From the NCBI GenBank assembly GCA_949128115.1, contig OX421964.1, positions 14,718,892 through 14,782,891 on the forward strand: a stretch of DNA of 64,000 bases, written 5' to 3'. This DNA comes from Anaspis maculata (Eukaryota > Arthropoda > Insecta > Coleoptera > Scraptiidae). Under the pieces are notes generated by a model. It was given only the letters and a program-made list of their open reading frames with translations, was not told where the DNA came from and searched no databases. The position numbers and the translations under genes were made by a program. Positions 58,614-64,000 of the stretch are shown here, piece after piece. How positions within the stretch are numbered: the stretch's first letter is position 1; every line of letters starts with the position of its first letter.

Positions 58614-59033
58614 TCACGCGCGAAAAACCCTCAAGTGTCCCTGAATTCGCTGCCTGCACACCCCACATTCCATCCCCCGTGCTTCAATTTCGTTGCGGCA
58701 TTCTTGGCAAACGCCGTAGTGTCCGCAAGGGATATGGGCATATATCCCCTCTTCGACGCGGCATATGATGCAACTATTTTGGTTGTCGGGTTGATGGGGT
58801 GCGGGTGCAGGCTCTGGGACATTGAGGGGTTCAAGGAGAGGGACAGGGAGGGGTTCATGGAGGGGTTCTAGGAGAGGGACAGGGAGGGGTTCAAGGAGCA
58901 GAGGGACAGGTTCGGGGATAGGTGCAGGGACACCTTGCTGCTGCTCCACATTTTGAGGGCGTCGACGCTGACGACGAAGAGATGGAGGACGTGCACCTGG
59001 CGGTGGTAGCACCGGCTGGACAATGGGGTCCAT
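58614..59033 (-). CDS. Small RING-finger protein with proline-rich repeats
   Basis: From ATG at 59033 a frame of 139 codons has an N-terminal proline/arginine-rich part and then near-repeats of EPLPVPLLEPL. A C-terminal C3HC4 RING follows: CIIC, IPCGHYGVCQEC and CGVC, ending HLRVFRA. RING domains of this C-terminal type act as E3 ubiquitin ligases in IAP-like and related proteins; the substrate is unknown. The frame is open further upstream, but that part overlaps a family F repeat. A good acceptor (ATCAACAG) lies 4 bases before the ATG, so this may be the last exon of a longer gene. Its stop lies a few bases from the end of foldback U. Confidence 0.6.
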   Translation of the reverse strand: MDPIVQPVLPPPGARPPSLRRQRRRPQNVEQQQGVPAPIPEPVPLLLEPLPVPLLEPLHEPLPVPLLEPLNVPEPAPAPHQPDNQNSCIICRVEEGIYAHIPCGHYGVCQECRNEIEARGMECGVCRQRIQGHLRVFRA

Positions 59034-59149
59034 TTCCTGTTGATCATCAATATTGATTAAATTATAAACTTGGAAATATTTAGATAAGAGCTTCAATAAT
59101 ACTGTATACACGTGATCATTTGAAAACGAAGCACCCATAATAACTGACG

Positions 59150-59440
59150 TCTCTTTGAGAATGTTTCTTCGAGTAAAAACAGGTCGATTTTTATACAAGT
59201 GTCCCAGAAATAAGATGCAAGATGCTATCATATTTCAAAATTTCAAATGGCATCACATACTTGGTGATACATCAAACTGAAGAAATTGCCCTCTCTAAAA
59301 TTGTCTTATATTGTTAATCAATGTGAAGTTTTCACCCTCAATAACCCTCGATTTGTACCGGAGGTCTTTTTGAGCAAAAACAGGTCGATTTTTAATTCTA
59401 GTGGGAAATCTTCGCCCCCACCCTACCTTAGGTACCTACT
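59150..59440 (+). repeat. Family F fragments, two degraded copies
   Basis: AAAACAGGTCGATTTTTATA occurs at 59177 and again near 59380 as AAAACAGGTCGATTTTTAAT, with GATACATCAAACTGAAGAA between. They are head-to-tail remnants of the F left arm. Confidence 0.6.
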
Positions 59441-59458
59441 TTAAAATTTTAAATGACG

Positions 59459-60165
59459 ACACTACTACTAGTCCTGCAGTTTAGCATTTGAACCTTGCAC
59501 TTTGTGATAGGAAGTTGCCGTTTGGCACTCTGCTTCTTCAAGGTTCGAAGTACGATTTGTGAGATGGGACCCGCCCTCGATTTTGTTGTGGGGGCGCATG
59601 GGGGCCCTCCCAAACTTGAAAGCCCAAAAAATTTCGACTGGCGCTCCAAGAAATTACCGAACCGACAAAAAACGAATCTCACGGCCTTATTCTGATGACT
59701 GACACCGATGGTCGGTTTGTCTATGCCATTCTTCATGTAGGTGAAAAAAAAATTCTTTCGAGCATGTCACAAAACTCATTTTTGATTGGTTTTTGTATTC
59801 AATGAAATGATATAATTTGGTCTCATGCGTTGCTATTGACCAACCTGTGGACCCATTCATGAAAGAATTATTTCAATGTTGGCATTTTTCAAGAAATGGC
59901 CCGGTTAAAAAATGCTAATTTTTTCCTTTCGATTTAGGTGCAATTTTTTCATGGTTTTAAATCCCAAATTTTGGGAACTCTCTCGAAATGCAATAGCTAC
60001 CCTTATTTTCTAACTATATTTCTTGTTCAGGACCCGCCATCTCACAAATCGTACTTCGAACCTTGAAGAAGCAGAGTGCCAAACGGCAACTTCCGATCAG
60101 AAAGTGCAAGGTTCATATGATTTTTGCTCCTTAACCGCGGGACTAAACCCACTGTGTGAAACATA
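59459..60165. mobile_element. FB-T foldback element P
   Basis: Arms carry TGAACCTTGCACTTTGTGAT and then GGAAGTTGCCGTTTGGCACT, CTTCAAGGTTCGAAGTACGA and TTTGTGAGATGG, at 59489-59575 and, inverted, 60030-60117. Outside the core, the right flank reads inward CACAGTGGGTTTAGTCCCGC then GGTTAAGGAGC, similar to the outer ends of other FB-T elements. The loop is about 450 bp with no gene. Confidence 0.75.
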
Positions 60166-60242
60166 AAGTTGAAGTGGAAAAAGTTCTCTTGTCACTGATG
60201 GTTTAAAAGTGACAGCTGGACATTGACTTGTACAATAGGCCC

Positions 60243-63200
60243 TTAGAAGGAGAAAGTTTCTGGCACCTCTTCGTCTTCCACGTCCACTCCGTCCTCAGGC
60301 CCGAAGTCGCCGTCTCCCGCCATTTGCTCAGGGACCTGGTTGTCTCTGGGTGGATGAAATAAAAGAACGAGGTCATCCATGGTGTGGCCCATATGGCGGA
60401 GAAAATGGCTCACCGCCAGAGCCACGGGCTCTCCTCCACGAATGTCCTCGCCCAGTCGCCGTTGTGCACCATCTGAAATCATTCATCATGAGTCTGCATA
60501 GGTATAGAAAAGGTACCCGCCTACCTCCCTACATGCGAATAATGCACAATTCAGAACTACGATTTAAATAGGTAGAGGCTCTTGGCTTATTCCCTGAGGG
60601 ACATACCAAAATTGATTTTGAGTATTATTTGTTAGGTAAAGGGGTCAATATTTGTTAGGTAAAGGGGTCAATACCAAGTTAAAGATAAGTCCACGCGTAA
60701 CTTACGCCCATGCCCATGAGATAAGCCACCGCTTGGCCCATGAGATTCATGAGAAACACCTATCGGTGCGGCGTCTCATGGGCGCAAGTTCCGCGTGGAC
60801 TTACCTATTTCTAACTTGGAATTCAGACCTTTTAAATAGTAGGCTCGGTAGTAGGTATAGTCGAGTGCGAAGTAATTCATACGGTTTCATTTTTCAAGTA
60901 CGCAGGTGGTCCCTAACAACTAAATGAGTAGTTTTTTATAAAATAGAAGATGAGGCAAATGATCTTTTGTTTGAATTGATCTGCTAAGCGCGACGCATGA
61001 TTTCATGCATAGTTGCATTCGCGATAGTGAACATTTGTTCATCAGCGCTGTCAAACAGTCAGCACCGATCGCTCTGATTTCTGCTTGGATGTTCGTTTTC
61101 AGTTTCACCAGTGTACCTACGGAGCTTGTTGACATGAACCATTAGACACTCCACAGACATAACTCCGACGGCGTGAGGTCGGGTGATCTTTACGCCGGAA
61201 CTTCAAAAATTCTCTGATTTACCTACTGCCCCCAATACATGTCTTCAATAAAGTGGGATAGCAGAACCTGTGCGGTTCACGTGTTGTAAGTCTGAAATTA
61301 AAACGTCGAAACACTCTGCACCGATTCTCATGTTTGTTTTGGTTTGAAAGTGACACCCGTACGGAAAAATACTATTGAAAATCAGTAGTTGACCAGTAGT
61401 TTTCAATAGTGAACTACTCAAAACTACTACATCGCTAGTAGTTTTCTGTAGTAGTTAACTACTTGAACACTTATTGATCAGTAGTTTTCAGTAGTTACTA
61501 CTACTACATCATTTTATCGCTAGTAGTTTTCTGTAGTAACTACTTAAAACTACTACTTGATCAATATATCGTCAGTAGTTTTCAGTAGTCAACTACTGAG
61601 AGATTCAGTAGAGTTCAGTAGTCAGCTTGGAGTGACTACTGAAACTACTAAAATCACTGGTGTGTTTACTACTGAGGACTATTCTTTACTGAGTAGTTTC
61701 ATTATTCAACTACCTACTGATGGAAATTACTTTTGCGCATAGGTACCTACATTGAATAACGTATATTGGTTAGTGAATAAAACACAGATATTTTCCAACA
61801 AATATTAAGTGGGTTACCATTTTTCACAGAATTCACAAGTAGGTGAATAAAATACAATTTATCAGTGTAATTCTCTGTGGTGTAATTATACCGCGTTTAT
61901 ACTTATAAGGCCCTCCTCGCTTATTCGTTATATTTCAACCTCTTGTTTTTTTTATGGATTAATCATCTGTTTGACTTGTTGCAGTTGCACTTTGAGGTGC
62001 GGGGAGGCCCCGAGGCCTAAATTGACAGTTTTTGACGTTGCATTGACTTGACAAACAGAGCGCCAACACCAATACAACAACCACGGAATTTGGAAGTATC
62101 ACCATTCCAAGTAAAACATTCACGGCCTAGTGTAATAAATGGAATCGAAATTTTTATTGGGTGTTTAGAACCTCTTCTCTCTAGCAATTTATTATATTTT
62201 CCATGATTTTTCACCATGGTTTCTTGATTTCATCTTCTTATTGTCTCATTCTATGGTCTCATTCATAGATAAGGTCTCATTCACAAATCTGGGGATAAGC
62301 TGCCACGTTGGCAGCACTGACAGCTGACAGGAAAACTTCAACTGTCAACGGTTTTCTTCTGCTCCTGCGTTCCTGTGTTAGTTCAAGCCAAAGCAAACTC
62401 GTTTGAAATCAAAGTTCACCGTTTCCTGGTCTAATAAGTTATTATTTGATGAAGTACAATGTTCTACATTTTATTTATAAGTATATATGCTGTGTGTGTG
62501 CTCCCATTATTCATTAGAAATAATTGACCGTGAGAAGTGTTTCATTGCACAATTTATTGATGAAGATGAGAAACCCATCCAGGTTTGGTTTCAGTCTTGG
62601 ATTAAAACTCCACCCTATAAAAGATTTGAAGTCAAACAAGAAATCATAACAAAATTGCCAGGAAGCAAAAATGTAAGTACTAGGCTCGGTACTAGGCCAA
62701 AAAATGGAAAAAATGAAAGATTTTTGCCTACGAGAAAATGTGCTGGTTGTGAGTGGTGAGTACCTGCCCCCATATATACCTTGAAATATTATAATATGGG
62801 AGTTCGTCACGTTCAAGGATAATGCTACACAGTCGATTTTTGAGAGGTACGTGTCCGTTTATTTGAATTCTGAAAAACAGGCTTGAATAGAGAAATTTAC
62901 CTTGCCTAGATTAGATTGAGATGCGATGGCATCAGTGTTCCAACACATGGTTATTGTTACAGGTACCTACCTACCCAATAACCTACCTACGCCCCACTGG
63001 CGGGGGGCTACTACAGAGGACTACTGACAGTAGTTATTAGGTACTACTAGTCGTACGTACTACTTCCAGTGGTTACTACTGGCTGTAGTCGTACCTACTA
63101 TTGCAGTAGTAAGTCCAAAATACTACTGGGAGTAGTTACTACTGGCTGTAGTCGTACTACTGCAGTAGTAGGTCCAAAATACTACTGGGAGTGGTTACTA

Positions 63201-63956
63201 CTGGGAGTAGTTACTACTGGATGTAGTGGTTACTACTGTTGCAGTAGTAGGTCCAAAATACTACTTGGAAACTACTGGCAATTTCAGTAGTTTCCAAGTA
63301 GTTTCTTTCTGTAGTTTTCAGTAGTATTTTTCCGTACGGGCAGCGGCTGAAATTTTTCAAAGTCATTGGTGTCAATTCCTAGTTCCTGATGATCATTAGA
63401 TTTCTGCGCATCTTCTGTGTTGCTTATTTGGAAACCTCTATTATCTGCTATAGCTTCAACTTTCTTCGTGTCCCCTGCAACCCCCTCACCCCGTACTTCG
63501 CGGAACTTTTGGCATGTTTATCTCCCAACAAGTTTGAACACAGCCCTGCCCTTGAATGAAAAATTGAGATCCCGCCATTTTCCTCTAGACCCTCATTCAC
63601 TGGACTACAACCATTATTGGCGTTACAAATAAACGTAAAAGAAAAATTGCCAGAATGGTTTGCGAATTGGTAAAATGTGTTTTCTTACCAATCCTGCGAT
63701 CGAGCCGCCTATGAGCGGGACGAACTCGTACCGGTCGGGGATTTCCCTGCCGTACGAGCTCGATTGAACGGCCATGTGCAGCTTCGTCCTTCTGGACTGC
63801 GGCGAGGAACACCCATATGTTGGGGTGGGCCCTTCCAACCATTCGGTTGAGGGTCCCGTGATACGCCTCCACCATATTGTTCGTTCGTATTCTCCGAGGG
63901 GTTGACCACCCAAGAAATTTGTGTACACCATTTACTAAATTTACAAAATTTACCAA
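60243..63956 (-). CDS. 3' end of a spliced transposase-like gene (partial, two exons)
   Basis: Exon A runs 63956 (or beyond the window) to 63689; exon B runs 60472-60243. The donor ATTG|GTAAGA and the acceptor GATTTCAG join with matching phase. The protein reads RIRTNNMVEAYHGTLNRMV, HPNIWVFLAAVQKDEA, RRLDRRI-DGAQRRLGEDIRG and SHFLRHMGHTMDDLVLLF, then an acidic tail ending ETFSF. The TNNxVExxH ... HPNxWxFL signature is one I recall from MULE-type/FLYWCH-associated transposase-derived proteins of arthropods. Neither exon has a stop or frameshift, so it may be an intact or domesticated copy. The 3.2-kb intron contains element N, a mariner relic and a small foldback. The 5' part lies outside the window. 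Confidence 0.6.
60670..60823. mobile_element. Small foldback W
   Basis: AATACCAAGTTAAAGATAAG, TCCACGCG and CTTACGCCCATG pair with CATGGGCGCAAGTT, CGCGTGGA and TATTTCTAACTTGGAATT. A 23-bp direct duplication (TATTTGTTAGGTAAAGGGGT) precedes it at 60625-60670. Confidence 0.75.
60921..61205 (-). pseudogene. Mariner-family transposase fragment
   Basis: Minus-strand frames give RSPDLTPSELCLWSV, a stop, then VGTLVKLKTNIQAEIRAIGA and DCLTALMNKCSLSRMQLCM. The SPDLTP block and the LKxxIxxEI...LxxxMxNxxxRxxLC helix pattern are typical of the C-terminal part of mariner transposases. It lies within the intron of the minus-strand gene. Confidence 0.6.
61356..63340. mobile_element. Element N with CCCGTACGG ends and ACTACT arrays
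   Basis: Inverted termini CCCGTACGGAAAAATACTA at both ends. Immediately inside (61375-61700 and 62995-63320) lie dense irregular arrays of AGTAGTTTTCAGTAGT-type words and their complements. The centre (61700-62990) has one exon-like piece and otherwise unassigned DNA. No clear target duplication; CA flanks both sides. The layout parallels element O. It sits in an intron. Confidence 0.75.
62518..62672 (+). CDS. Exon-like segment inside element N
   Basis: Between an acceptor (TTATTCATTAG) and a strong donor (AAAAAT|GTAAGT), 155 bp are open in one frame: IIDREKCFIAQFIDEDEKPI, then QVWFQSWIKTPPYKRFEVKQ and EIITKLPGSKN. The pattern resembles an N-terminal segment (FxxxxFxDExxxxxxxxxWI) seen in some transposon-encoded proteins, but I cannot name it. 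It could be a captured host exon or the first coding exon of the element's own gene. Confidence 0.35.
63341..63596. other. Unassigned
   Basis: Mixed composition with CCCCCTCACCCCGTACTTCG; no recognised gene or repeat. It lies in the intron of the minus-strand gene. Confidence 0.3.
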
Positions 63957-64000
63957 ACATTTACTACATTTACTAAATATTTACCCACATTTACCAACAT
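63928..64000. repeat. TTTACYAAA-type short tandem repeat at window edge
   Basis: Degenerate 9-11 bp units (TTTACTAAA, TTTACCAAAC, TTTACTACA) run to the end of the window. They lie just upstream of exon A on the minus strand. Confidence 0.75.

Overview
This window reads as nuclear DNA of an arthropod, most likely an insect. GTAGGTAGGTACC-type runs and the mix of repeat families suggest a sternorrhynchan hemipteran, but that is a weak guess. The evidence for a eukaryote is spliceable exons, LINE and SINE retrotransposons with target-site duplications (TSDs), Tc1/mariner remnants and dense short inverted repeats. There are no bacterial operons, rRNA genes or CRISPR arrays. Nearly all coding signal comes from transposable elements, most of it broken. 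The exceptions or near-exceptions are a small RING-finger protein and two multi-exon genes that look transposase-derived.

The dominant theme is foldback (long inverted repeat) elements. I count more than 25, from about 80 bp to about 6 kb. Several of them (7.4-8.8, 21.4-27.4, 28.7-34.9 and 59.5-60.2 kb, plus a fragment at 14.3 kb) share a terminal core close to TTGCATTTTGTGAT, called FB-T here. Two others (5.8-6.9 and 21.4-24.3 kb) share GGACCC-type termini. A 1.7-kb repeat (E) is present twice nearly intact (8.8-10.6 and 32.9-34.6 kb) and once diverged (29.9-31.3 kb), each time abutting an FB-T element.

Layout. 0-2.1 kb: G-rich dispersed repeat, then a foldback with an 8-bp TSD nested in another repeat. 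2.8-7.1 kb: a MULE/NOF-like coding region with C2H2 fingers, three phase-consistent exons, then a decayed C-terminal region split by a foldback. 7.4-10.6 kb: FB-T element plus E. 10.6-18.6 kb: relics of at least four LINEs, a Tc1 transposase and small foldbacks. 18.8-36.6 kb: two consecutive copies of one Jockey-like LINE, each split in ORF1 by a 6-8 kb nest of insertions. The first nest holds a hAT-like element and an FB-T element; that FB-T element in turn carries a second foldback (with a mariner relic and a tRNA-derived SINE) and another LINE. 36.7-42.7 kb: foldbacks and two decayed transposon-type genes. 43.4-44.7 kb: tandem array of the G-rich repeat. 45.2-51.1 kb: about 160-bp tandem repeats interrupted by a 1.2-kb foldback and by a 3.8-kb element with Transib/RSS-like ends and a 5-bp TSD. 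51-55 kb: mostly unassigned. 55.1-56.5 kb: a 1.47-kb near-perfect palindrome. 57-58.6 kb: foldback with mariner relic. 58.6-59.0 kb: RING protein on the minus strand. 60.2-64.0 kb: minus-strand two-exon 3' end of a transposase-like gene whose intron hosts a 2-kb element built of ACTACT-type arrays.

The window is therefore best read as a stratified transposon graveyard. Several insertion orders can be read directly from TSDs and from uninterrupted sister arms. Arm boundaries were found by eye and are good to roughly 5-20 bp except where a TSD fixes them.
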